Below, piece after piece: positions 16,423-24,305 of a stretch of DNA of 38,149 bases. The DNA lies in contig JAEUHX010000001.1 of assembly GCA_016792805.1 (NCBI GenBank), positions 1-38,149 of the forward strand, in the 5' to 3' direction. Numbering within the stretch: position 1 is the stretch's first letter; every line of letters starts with the position of its first letter. The DNA comes from Planctomycetota bacterium (lineage in GTDB: Bacteria; Planctomycetota; UBA1135; JACQFD01). Position numbers and translations under genes: made by a program. The notes beneath the pieces are model-generated. The model ran no database searches. It was not told where the DNA came from and was given only the letters and a program-made list of their open reading frames with translations.

Positions 16423-19140
16423 ATGACCTACGCACGCATCGGAAGCACGATTCGCGCCATCGCCGTTCTCGCTTCGGGCGCCGCCGGCGCCGCCCCATGC
16501 CAGGGATGGCTCGATGTTCCGCAGCTCACTCCGGACCACGGCTCAGGAAAAGTAATCGCAGCCGGCGACGCGAACGGTGACGCGCTCCCGGATCTTTTGT
16601 GGCATGGCACGGGCAGCACGCGCTTCTTCATCAGCAGCGGCTCAGGCACTTATGCTGCGGCGGCGCCCCTCGGGATCGGACCGCTTGATCTCGTGCAGAA
16701 TACCAAGAATGCGGATCTGACTCAGGATGGGTTCGGCGAGCTGGTGCTCTGGCATCTGACCGGAGCCGCGGGCGCGGCGCCGGTCCACGAGCTCCGCCTT
16801 TTCCCCAGCTCTGCTTCCGGAACGGTGGGAACGCCGTGGATCTTACAAATTCCGGGCAACTATAAGGGATCTCACGCGGTCCAGATCGGCGATTGCGACG
16901 GAGACGGCGACCTCGATTTGGCCACGATGGCGGATCACGGATTCGTCGGCTCCATGAAGACGGAGGTGCGATGGTGGCGATTCGAGCAGGGCGGATTCCT
17001 CTCGTCGCCGCCCGCAATGATGCAGACCCGTGCGCAGGATTTTGAGGCATTTGATTACAACTCCGACGGCACAGCCGATCTGATTCTCTCCGAACTCCCG
17101 GGGAAGCGGCTCCATCTGTTTGCTTCCTCCGCCGGCGCTCCGACCGCGTCGGGCGTGGTGACACTTCCGTTCTCCCTCTCACTTCTCACATGGCTTGATT
17201 CGGGCGAGCTCGACGGCGCTGGCGGTCGCGACCTCTTCGCGAGCCAGATCGACTCCGGCGGCGCGCGATGGGTTGCGAGTCTTTCGTCTGGGACGAGCTT
17301 CTCCCCCCTGCCTGAAGTCATGAAGCCGTTCTCGATCGAGTCCGTCAGCGCTGGCGATTTCGCGTTCCTTGGAGACTGGGATGGGGACGGAAAAAGTGAA
17401 CTTGCACTCGCCGGCATGATTCCGACCGACGTTCCCCCGACGGGAATCGTCGGATTCCACATCTTCCGGTTCGGGCCCGGGATGAGTGACGCGCTCGCCG
17501 GATCCTCGCCTCTCAGCGCCGTTCCATCAGCGAGCCTCCCGGCGCCGGGATTCGTGGATATGAATCTCGACGGAAGAGTCGACTTCGTGTCATCGAGATG
17601 TATTGTCTGGGGGAATGGCCTCTTCGAGCATGCGATGCCCGCAGGAAATGTTGCTCTCGAAGGGCTGGCCCCGGGCATGATTGTGGACATCGACTCGGAC
17701 GGAGACCTCGATCATCTCCGCGGGTCCGACCGGCTTCTCGGGTTCTTTCCCGTCGGATTCGAAGCATTCAACGATGGCACGGGAACCCTGACGCAGACGG
17801 GGATCGCCCTCCCGACGCAGCCCGGAGTCACCTACCAGCCGGCGTTCGCCGTCGGCGATCTCGACCAGGATGGAGCCATCGAGGTCATCGCGTTGCGGTC
17901 CCAGGGGCTCCCGTCGCCCTCCAGCGAGTCAAGGATTCTCCGTCCGACATTCTCGTCCGGATATGTGGACTCAGGGCCCGCGGGGAATCCGCCGGCTGCG
18001 TTTGTCGCCGACAGCCGCCCCATCCATGTGCTCGTCGATCTGGACGGGGACGGGGACCTCGACGTGCTCGATTCGAGCGGCCCCGTATCGCCTTCGGTCC
18101 AGGGCGGTTTTCGCGCGAATGATGGATTCGGGCGGTTTGGGGATCTGATACCTCTGTTCACAGGGATCGAGCCGGTCGATGCGTTCGACTACGACCTCGA
18201 CGGCGACGCCGACCTCCTCGGCTCCGCGCGCGCCCCCTCGCTCCCCTTCGAGTCCGCGGTCATCTGTGAAAACCAATCTCAACAATTCTTGATTCACCCG
18301 GTCTACGGGTCCTCGTTCGCGCCCTACGCTCCCCTGCTTTCGGACTTGGACGGGGATGGCCGCGTCGACATCGGTCTCTCACGCGCCGCAATCGGGGCGA
18401 ACATTGGTTTTGTTGCACTGCTGAACCGGCCCACCGGATTTGTCGTCGGTGCGCAGATCCTATTCGACTCCTACGCGGCGGCCGTCTCCGATCTGTGGTG
18501 CTCCACCGACGTCGACGGCGACGGCATCCTCGACCTGATCTCCGGACGAAACTCCGTCACGGGGTCGGCCGACCGCATCGCCGTCAGGCGCGGATTGGTG
18601 AGCGGATTTCAATATGAGCCGGCGCGGTTCTACGTCGGCTCCGCCCTCTCCGGATTTGCGGACTTCGACGGAGATGGAGATGTGGACTTGCTCGGTGCCG
18701 GCGTGATCAAGTCGCGCCGCTTCGAGGGCGCTGCCGCGGGCTCGATCCAACAATACGGGACGGGCATCGCCGGCGCCGCAGGGGCTGTGCCAGCGCTCGG
18801 CGCGAAAGGCCCGATTCGTCCCGGTTCGGACGCCGAACTTCGCCTCGGACGCGCCGCTTCGGGCGCACCGACCGCCATCCTGATCGGACAGGGACGCGGA
18901 CCCATTGTAGACTTTGCAATTCCTGGTCTGACGCTCTGGCTCGATAGCTTGGTCACGGCGGAGATCGCCGTTGTCACAGGACCGCCCGCGCCCGGTGCGG
19001 GCAGCTGGAGCTTCGGGCTCCAACCGCTTCTGCCGAGCCTCGTAGGACAGCGCTGGAATCTGCAGGCGGTGAGCGTCGATCCGGCGGCTTCCGCGGGGAT
19101 CGCCAGCTCTCCTGGCCTCGAGATCCTCTTTGGATTCTGA
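16423..19140 (+). CDS. Secreted FG-GAP/VCBS repeat protein
   Basis: A 905-residue exported protein. ATG at 16423 gives a signal peptide of about 25 residues ending near GAAPCQG. At least twelve calcium-binding-loop-like motifs of the form DxDxDGxxD follow (for example DCDGDGDLDLA, DLDGDGDLDVL, DFDGDGDVDLL), spread over residues 45-770. They form an integrin-alpha-like beta-propeller, so it is probably a surface adhesion or binding protein. Residues 778-905 are the C-terminal module shared with the proteins at 2-577 and 2724-5558 (YGTGIAGAAG, LPSLVGQRW, GIASSPGLEI). The next gene overlaps its stop codon or starts 13 bases later. The ligand is unknown. Confidence 0.87.
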   Translation: MTYARIGSTIRAIAVLASGAAGAAPCQGWLDVPQLTPDHGSGKVIAAGDANGDALPDLLWHGTGSTRFFISSGSGTYAAAAPLGIGPLDLVQNTKNADLTQDGFGELVLWHLTGAAGAAPVHELRLFPSSASGTVGTPWILQIPGNYKGSHAVQIGDCDGDGDLDLATMADHGFVGSMKTEVRWWRFEQGGFLSSPPAMMQTRAQDFEAFDYNSDGTADLILSELPGKRLHLFASSAGAPTASGVVTLPFSLSLLTWLDSGELDGAGGRDLFASQIDSGGARWVASLSSGTSFSPLPEVMKPFSIESVSAGDFAFLGDWDGDGKSELALAGMIPTDVPPTGIVGFHIFRFGPGMSDALAGSSPLSAVPSASLPAPGFVDMNLDGRVDFVSSRCIVWGNGLFEHAMPAGNVALEGLAPGMIVDIDSDGDLDHLRGSDRLLGFFPVGFEAFNDGTGTLTQTGIALPTQPGVTYQPAFAVGDLDQDGAIEVIALRSQGLPSPSSESRILRPTFSSGYVDSGPAGNPPAAFVADSRPIHVLVDLDGDGDLDVLDSSGPVSPSVQGGFRANDGFGRFGDLIPLFTGIEPVDAFDYDLDGDADLLGSARAPSLPFESAVICENQSQQFLIHPVYGSSFAPYAPLLSDLDGDGRVDIGLSRAAIGANIGFVALLNRPTGFVVGAQILFDSYAAAVSDLWCSTDVDGDGILDLISGRNSVTGSADRIAVRRGLVSGFQYEPARFYVGSALSGFADFDGDGDVDLLGAGVIKSRRFEGAAAGSIQQYGTGIAGAAGAVPALGAKGPIRPGSDAELRLGRAASGAPTAILIGQGRGPIVDFAIPGLTLWLDSLVTAEIAVVTGPPAPGAGSWSFGLQPLLPSLVGQRWNLQAVSVDPAASAGIASSPGLEILFGF

Positions 19141-21637
19141 TGACCTCCTCAACGTGAACTTCAACGATCCGGCCCTCACGCCCGACGCACTGCTTCAGCA
19201 CGCCGGATGGCTGCGGGAGCTGGCGCGCCGCCTGCTCGGCGACGGACACCTCGCCGAGGACGTGGTTCAGGAGACCTTCGCCGCTGCACTCACACATCCC
19301 GGATCGCCGCCGCGGGATCACAGAAGCTGGCTTGCGCAGGTCGCGAGGAATTTTGCACTCCGCCGCGTTCTCGCCGACTCCGCGCGTGCGCGGAGAGAGA
19401 AGCTCGATGCCCAGCGCCGCCAGACGTTTCATGAGGCCGCGAGCCGCGCCGTGGAGCGAGCCGAGGCACAGCGGCTTTTGTTAGATTGCGTCCTCGAGCT
19501 GCGCGAGCCGCTTCGAAGCTGCGTTTTATTGAGATTTTACGACGACCTGCCGACCTCGGAAGTCGCGAGTAAGCTCGGGCTGTCGGAAGGCACTGTTCGA
19601 AGCTGCCTCAGCCGCGCAAAGCGCATTCTCCGCGAGCGTATGGATCGGCGCATGCGCGGCGGACGAGCCGCGTGGGCCGCCGCGCTCGCCGGAGTCGAGA
19701 GAGCCGAGACAGCGGCGCCGCGCGGCTGGGGCGGGCCCATGTTGGTCCGCGCCGGGGCACTGCTCGCACCGGCTGCCATTGCCATCGTTGTTTTGTGGCT
19801 TCCGGAGCCGAGCGGCTCACAGATCGTAGAGACCACAGTTCTCCAGGAGGCTGTGGGGGCCGGCGGTCGGCCGGCGTCGCTGCAGATCGCCCCTGCCGAT
19901 CGCGTCGCCCCCGCTGAAACTCCGGTCCTCGCCGCCGCGCCCATCCAGCTTCGCCTCGTCGACTCCCGCACGGCCGAGGCTCTCCCCGCCTTCGGCCTCG
20001 AGGTCCATGGCGCCTCGGGGAAGCCCCAATGGGTGGTCAGCGACGCCTCCGGAACCGCGGTCACCGACCCGCTGCCCTGGGGCACTTGGGAGATCCGCTG
20101 CGTCGATGCGCCGGACGGAACGCCGGGGAGGATCGCACGGGTCCTGCATGAGAGAAGCCGGAGCCAAGAACCGCACACCCTCGAGATTCCCGTGGGACCC
20201 ACGTTCGAGCTCGAACTCTCGGGGGGCACTTCGAACAGAACAGATCTTCAATGTGGGCTCGCCGGCCGCGCCGTGCTCCGCCCGACCCAGGAGCAGCATC
20301 CAAGAACGCCGCCGCTCTTCCCGGTTCGAGCGCCCGACCCGGAGCGTGGATTTGTGCGCCCATGGGTGCGCGTCCACGCGGCTTGGCGCAGCGCGACGCC
20401 CGCCCCGCCGTTCATCCTCGGTGTCGTGTCGGCCGACGGCCTCTGGTGCGGAGCCTCCCATGTCCGAATCACCTCCGGCCGTTGTGCCGAACCTGTCCGA
20501 ATGCAACTGATCCAAACGGGCGCGCTTCGTGGGAGGATTCTCTTCTCTGGCGCGCCGCCACCCATCGCGATGGTGGCGCGGCTGCGGCTGCTCGAACCGC
20601 CGAATGGCGCAGACCCCGCACCGAGCCTCCACTGCGACGCCGATTCCGCTGGATCGTACAATTTCCGCGGGCTCACATCGGGAGATTATGAGCTTTGGTC
20701 CCATCCGCAGCTTGACGACGCCGCCATGTGGGGATCCTTTGCCTCCGTGCTCGCCACAAAAAAGAAGATACGAATCGACGCGGGCCAAGCCGCAGAGTTC
20801 GACCTTCTGCTCCCGGAGCTTCCCCAAAGTTTACCAATCGAGGGAACTGTGCGATCGTCGAGCGGCAAGCTCACCGCGCACACGGAGATCGAGATTCGGA
20901 GCGATCGCGACCCCGAACTCGTCATCCAAACCCTGCCAATCCGCTGGGAGCAGGAGGGCGCCACGGCCGTGGGGTACTTCGAGTCGAGAAACCTCCCGCA
21001 GGGAAAGTACCGCGTTCAGCCGGCCTCGAGCCAACATCTGTTGCCTTCGGAGCCCCCCTATCGGCGCTGCGCGCCCGGGGATCGCGGCGTGGGATTTGTG
21101 ATCCGAGATGATGTGGATTCCTTCGACCTCCACGTGCGTCCTTACGATCTGCAGACCGGTCGCGCCCTCTCGAGCTTCGACGCCGAGTGGAAATCACCGG
21201 GAAACCAGGGTGAAGTACAATTCGATCTCTCGACGGATGAGCCTTGGAAGCGGCGCGTGCCGGTTGGCCAAAAATTTCAGTGGAGCATCCGAATCGACGG
21301 ATATGTGCCCGCGTCAGGCACGCAGGCGGCCCTCCGCCGCCAAGGGAAGCTTGCCCTGCTGGAGGTGGCGATGCGCCGCGGTTTCGGCGCCACCGTTCGC
21401 GTGCTTACCGAGGATGGCGCTCCGATCGCCGACGCGTCTGTTGCCGCCGACGGCGTGGATCTCGGGCGATCCGACGACGCGGGGCTGCTCGAGATCGAGC
21501 TACAAAAGCGCCCGCGCGTTTTGACCGTCGGCGCCGAGGGCTTCGTTCTTCGCGACGCCGAAGGGATCCTGGCTGACGGCACGTTCCTCGACACGTACTG
21601 GCGCTCGCTCACGGCCATCCTCCGACCGGAGCGCTGA
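19130..21637 (+). CDS. ECF-type sigma factor fused to a membrane helix and large ectodomain
   Basis: An 835-residue protein. Residues 22-90 are sigma region 2 (AEDVVQETF, then SWLAQVARNFALRR), and 125-172 are region 4 with a helix-turn-helix (DDLPTSEVASKLGLSEGTVR). Residues 204-224 form one transmembrane helix. About 600 residues follow that look like beta-sandwich domains of the carboxypeptidase regulatory type (RLVDSRTAEALPAFGLEVHG, RVLTEDGAPIADASVAADG). A sigma factor tethered to the membrane with a sensor-like exterior is the simplest reading; how it would be released or act is unknown. The start is uncertain: TTG at 19130 overlaps the previous stop, and GTG at 19154 is an alternative. 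No anti-sigma factor gene is adjacent. Confidence 0.8.
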   Translation: MDSDDLLNVNFNDPALTPDALLQHAGWLRELARRLLGDGHLAEDVVQETFAAALTHPGSPPRDHRSWLAQVARNFALRRVLADSARARREKLDAQRRQTFHEAASRAVERAEAQRLLLDCVLELREPLRSCVLLRFYDDLPTSEVASKLGLSEGTVRSCLSRAKRILRERMDRRMRGGRAAWAAALAGVERAETAAPRGWGGPMLVRAGALLAPAAIAIVVLWLPEPSGSQIVETTVLQEAVGAGGRPASLQIAPADRVAPAETPVLAAAPIQLRLVDSRTAEALPAFGLEVHGASGKPQWVVSDASGTAVTDPLPWGTWEIRCVDAPDGTPGRIARVLHERSRSQEPHTLEIPVGPTFELELSGGTSNRTDLQCGLAGRAVLRPTQEQHPRTPPLFPVRAPDPERGFVRPWVRVHAAWRSATPAPPFILGVVSADGLWCGASHVRITSGRCAEPVRMQLIQTGALRGRILFSGAPPPIAMVARLRLLEPPNGADPAPSLHCDADSAGSYNFRGLTSGDYELWSHPQLDDAAMWGSFASVLATKKKIRIDAGQAAEFDLLLPELPQSLPIEGTVRSSSGKLTAHTEIEIRSDRDPELVIQTLPIRWEQEGATAVGYFESRNLPQGKYRVQPASSQHLLPSEPPYRRCAPGDRGVGFVIRDDVDSFDLHVRPYDLQTGRALSSFDAEWKSPGNQGEVQFDLSTDEPWKRRVPVGQKFQWSIRIDGYVPASGTQAALRRQGKLALLEVAMRRGFGATVRVLTEDGAPIADASVAADGVDLGRSDDAGLLEIELQKRPRVLTVGAEGFVLRDAEGILADGTFLDTYWRSLTAILRPER

Positions 21638-21680
21638 TCCTGGCGCCTCCATTGTCGCATCGGGGCGGGCAGGCCATGCT

Positions 21681-21953
21681 GTGGCCACCATGGTCATGGA
21701 CCGCACAGACGCCCCGGCGCTCCCCGAGCATGCCCGCTTCGACGCGGGATCGATGGGGTGCGGGGAGCTTCTGATCGAGCTGCGCTTGCGGCTGCGAGCG
21801 CTCGAGCCCGGATCCGTTCTCGCGCTTCATGCGCTCGATCCTGGTGCTGTGCAAGACCTCCCGGCTTGGTGCCGCCTTGTCGGCCACACGATGCTGCGGC
21901 AGGAGCCGCCGTATTATTGGATTCAGAAGTCTGCTCCAAGCGATCAAAAATAA
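21681..21953 (+). CDS. TusA-like sulfur carrier protein
   Basis: A small protein of up to 90 residues with the TusA/SirA fold pattern: a cysteine near the N-terminus (C27 in GCGELL), a helix (LLIELRLRLRALEPGSVLAL), then DPGAVQDLPAWCRLVGHTML and a final strand (YYWIQK). TusA proteins carry sulfur as a persulfide on that cysteine. The usual CPxP reads CGEL here, so the proline cap is lost while the cysteine stays. The start may be GTG 21681 or ATG 21690 or 21696. It resembles the first domain of the fusion protein at 22390-23115. It is 43 bases after the sigma-factor gene and 21 before a DsrE-like gene, so it likely opens a sulfur-transfer unit. Confidence 0.85.
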   Translation: MATMVMDRTDAPALPEHARFDAGSMGCGELLIELRLRLRALEPGSVLALHALDPGAVQDLPAWCRLVGHTMLRQEPPYYWIQKSAPSDQK

Positions 21954-21974
21954 ACTTCAATTCAGGACAAGATC

Positions 21975-22337
21975 ATGCCCGGAAAATTCTGCGTCAGCCT
22001 GACCCATTCGAAGGACAATTCCGACAAAGCCACTGTGGCCTTCGTCGTCGCCAACGCGGCGGCCGCATCGGAGAAGGAAACATTGGTATTTCTAAGCGTC
22101 GAGGGCGTGCGCCTCGCCTCCGCCGGCTATGCCGACGACATCCATGAAACGGGCTTCGCCCCCCTTCGCGAACTCATGGCGAGCTTCGTGAAGGCGGGAG
22201 GAAAAATCTTTGTTTGCTCCCCCTGCTTCAAGAAGCGCGGACTCGATGAGACCAAGCTTGTGCCCGGAGCGGTGGTCGTCGGCGGCGCGAAGCTCGTCGA
22301 GTTCCTGAGCGACGGCTCCCCCTGCGTTTCCTATTAG
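21975..22337 (+). CDS. DsrE-family sulfur-relay protein
   Basis: A 120-residue protein of the DsrE/DsrF-like fold. It begins with a strand (KFCVSLTHSKDNSDKATVAFVVANAA) and has a CxxC pair (C81, C84) in FVCSPCFKKRG, a position where DsrE-like proteins keep their reactive cysteine. The end (FLSDGSPCVSY) adds a third cysteine. Family members pass persulfide sulfur between TusA-like carriers and enzymes. It lies between a TusA-like gene and a TusA-OsmC fusion gene on the same strand, which supports a relay role. The exact donor and acceptor are inference. Confidence 0.87.
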   Translation: MPGKFCVSLTHSKDNSDKATVAFVVANAAAASEKETLVFLSVEGVRLASAGYADDIHETGFAPLRELMASFVKAGGKIFVCSPCFKKRGLDETKLVPGAVVVGGAKLVEFLSDGSPCVSY

Positions 22338-22389
22338 CAACAATTCGTCGGATCCGCCTCCCCAGAGGCCAACCGCTTCCTCGCGATCC

Positions 22390-23115
22390 ATGGTCGAGCC
22401 TCTTCGAGCCGACGCCTTTTGTGACGGCGGCGATCTCGATTGCGGCAGCGGCTTGTTGCTCATCCTGCGCGATGCGCTGGCCCCGCTCCCGGCGGGCGCG
22501 CTGCTGGAGATCCGCAGCCGTGAGCGCAGCGTCGCAGAGGATCTGCCGGCATGGTGCCGCATGGTGGGACACACGCTCGAGCGAGCCTTCCCGCTCGACG
22601 AGCGTACCACTTGTTACTTCTTGCGGAAAGGTGCCCGAGACGAGAGCTTCGCAGTCGACCGCGAGGCTGCGCGCCGCTTCGAATGGCGTGTGCGCGTCGC
22701 CTGGCGCCGCGGCCTCTCCGCAAGCGCCTACGCGCGGAATCATACAATTACTGTAGGGCAGCCGGCGAGCTTCGACTCCGCCGACGCCGCGCCGAGCGCG
22801 CTCGAGCTGCTGCTCTCCTCCCTGGGCGGCTGCCTTGCCGTGGGCTTCGCGTGGCGCGCCTCCAAACGATCGATCACACTTGCGGCCCTGGAGGTCTCCC
22901 TGTCCGCGCGCTGTGAGAACGTGCTCGTATTCTTGGGAATCGAGTCCGGCGGTCATCCCGGGCTCGCAGCCGTGGAGGCCGCTGCTTACGTCGACGCCAA
23001 CGCCGAGGAGTCGCTGCTCGAGGAATTGTGGGAAGACACCGTGCGACGATCCCCGGTGGCCCAGACTCTTCTGCGCGGAGTGCCCTTGCGGACCAGTGTG
23101 AAGCGGGCCCCATGA
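22390..23115 (+). CDS. TusA-OsmC fusion protein
   Basis: A 241-residue fusion. Residues 1-80 are TusA-like (C18 in DCGSG; DLPAWCRMVGHTLE at about 51-64) and resemble the stand-alone protein at 21681-21953. Residues 85-241 are OsmC-like: RNHTITVGQP, then SALELLLSSLGGCLAVGF with the reactive C148. The place where two-cysteine OsmC/Ohr peroxidases keep a second cysteine reads SPVAQTL (S221), so classic peroxide reduction through a disulfide is doubtful. A role in handling persulfide or an organic sulfur species is more likely, but is inference. Its stop codon overlaps the start of the next gene (ATGA), which indicates coupled translation with the methionine synthase-like protein. Confidence 0.85.
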   Translation: MVEPLRADAFCDGGDLDCGSGLLLILRDALAPLPAGALLEIRSRERSVAEDLPAWCRMVGHTLERAFPLDERTTCYFLRKGARDESFAVDREAARRFEWRVRVAWRRGLSASAYARNHTITVGQPASFDSADAAPSALELLLSSLGGCLAVGFAWRASKRSITLAALEVSLSARCENVLVFLGIESGGHPGLAAVEAAAYVDANAEESLLEELWEDTVRRSPVAQTLLRGVPLRTSVKRAP

Positions 23116-24260
23116 GTGCGCTCCCGCTCTTCCCCGTGACCACCGTGGGCAGCTGGCCGCGCCCTGCTTGGCTGCTGGAGGCGCGGCGCCGGGGCTCGCC
23201 CGATCTTCGCGCGCTCGAGGACCGCGCCGTGGAAGAGTGCCTTCGCGACCAGGAGGAGTCGGGCGTTGACGTTGTCACAGATGGAGAGCAGCGGCGTGAT
23301 AATTTCTATTCGTTCCTTTGCGGCCGCGTCGACGGGATGCGGCTCATGACGCTCGCGGAGCTGCTCGATTATGTGGAGGACAAATCCGCCTTCGAAACGC
23401 TCTTGCGCGCACTCGACGTGCCCGCGTTCTCGATCAAGAATCCGACCGTCGTCGGCCGCCTGGAGCGTCGGCGCGGACTCGTACTGGAGGATGTTCAATT
23501 TTTGCGCGAGCGCACTTCGCGGCCGATCAAAGCTACATTACCGGGCCCGTACCTTCTCTCACGCTCCGCGTGGGTGCGCGGTCTCTCCGACGGTGCTTAT
23601 CCGACGCGCGACCGCCTCTGCGAGGATATTGTGAGAATTCTCCGCGAAGAGCTGGAGGATCTGGCGGCCGCCGGCGTCGAGATGATCCAGCTCGACGAGC
23701 CCGTACTATCAGAAGTGGTATTCGCGGGGAAATCGGCCACGCGTACTTTTATGTGCGCCGCGCTGGCCGCGCAGGCGAGTCCCGAGTCCGAGCTCGCGCT
23801 CGCCGTCGATCTCGTGAACCGAACGTTCGCGGGACTGCGCGGGCCCGTGCGCGCGCTCCATGTGTGCAGAGGCAACTGGAGCACCCGCGAATCGGTTCTC
23901 CTCTCGGGCTCCTATGACGCGCTCCTGCCGAGCCTGAGCGCGATGGAAGTCGACCAGCTCGTGCTCGAATACGCCACACCGCGGGCCGGCTCCCTCGACG
24001 CGCTCGCGCGGCTGGCGCCGACGCAGGCGGTAGGGCTCGGCTGCGTCAATCCGCGCACGGAGGAAATCGAGACCTCTTCCGCCGTGGTGTCGCGGGCTCG
24101 GGCCGCGGCGGCGATCCTGGGCCCGCGCCGAGTGATGCTCAACCCCGATTGTGGGTTCGGCACCTTCGCGGACCGCCCCATGGCTTCGGCGGAGATCGCG
24201 AAGGGGAAGCTGCGCGCCATGGCGGCAGCGGCCGCGGAGCTCCGTCGCGCCGACGAGTGA
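23112..24260 (+). CDS. Core MetE-like cobalamin-independent methionine synthase
   Basis: A 382-residue protein matching only the C-terminal catalytic barrel of MetE; the N-terminal half that full-length MetE uses with folate is absent. FPVTTVGSWPRP is the usual start of the family. The four zinc ligands that activate homocysteine are visible: H250 and C252 in HVCRGN, E286 in LEYATP, and C347 in PDCGFGT. IQLDEP (192-197) is also conserved. Such core enzymes often take the methyl group from a donor other than polyglutamyl folate; the donor here is unknown. It follows sulfur-carrier genes and overlaps the TusA-OsmC gene by four bases, which suggests a link between persulfide sulfur and methionine formation. 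Confidence 0.88.
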   Translation: MSALPLFPVTTVGSWPRPAWLLEARRRGSPDLRALEDRAVEECLRDQEESGVDVVTDGEQRRDNFYSFLCGRVDGMRLMTLAELLDYVEDKSAFETLLRALDVPAFSIKNPTVVGRLERRRGLVLEDVQFLRERTSRPIKATLPGPYLLSRSAWVRGLSDGAYPTRDRLCEDIVRILREELEDLAAAGVEMIQLDEPVLSEVVFAGKSATRTFMCAALAAQASPESELALAVDLVNRTFAGLRGPVRALHVCRGNWSTRESVLLSGSYDALLPSLSAMEVDQLVLEYATPRAGSLDALARLAPTQAVGLGCVNPRTEEIETSSAVVSRARAAAAILGPRRVMLNPDCGFGTFADRPMASAEIAKGKLRAMAAAAAELRRADE

Positions 24261-24294
24261 ACTTCACCCCGGAGCGCCGGAGAGAGTAGACTTC

Positions 24295-24298
24295 GGAG
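24295..24298 (+). promoter_or_regulatory. Ribosome binding site supporting a GTG start
   Basis: GGAG seven bases before GTG at 24306. It supports a GTG start for the first SGNH protein; an ATG five bases further is out of frame. Confidence 0.55.
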
Positions 24299-24305
24299 CA
24301 CCCCC

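Noticed and set aside
19140..19157. ATG overlapping the FG-GAP stop codon (TGATG) as start of the sigma factor
   Set aside because: That frame ends after five codons and is not the sigma factor frame.
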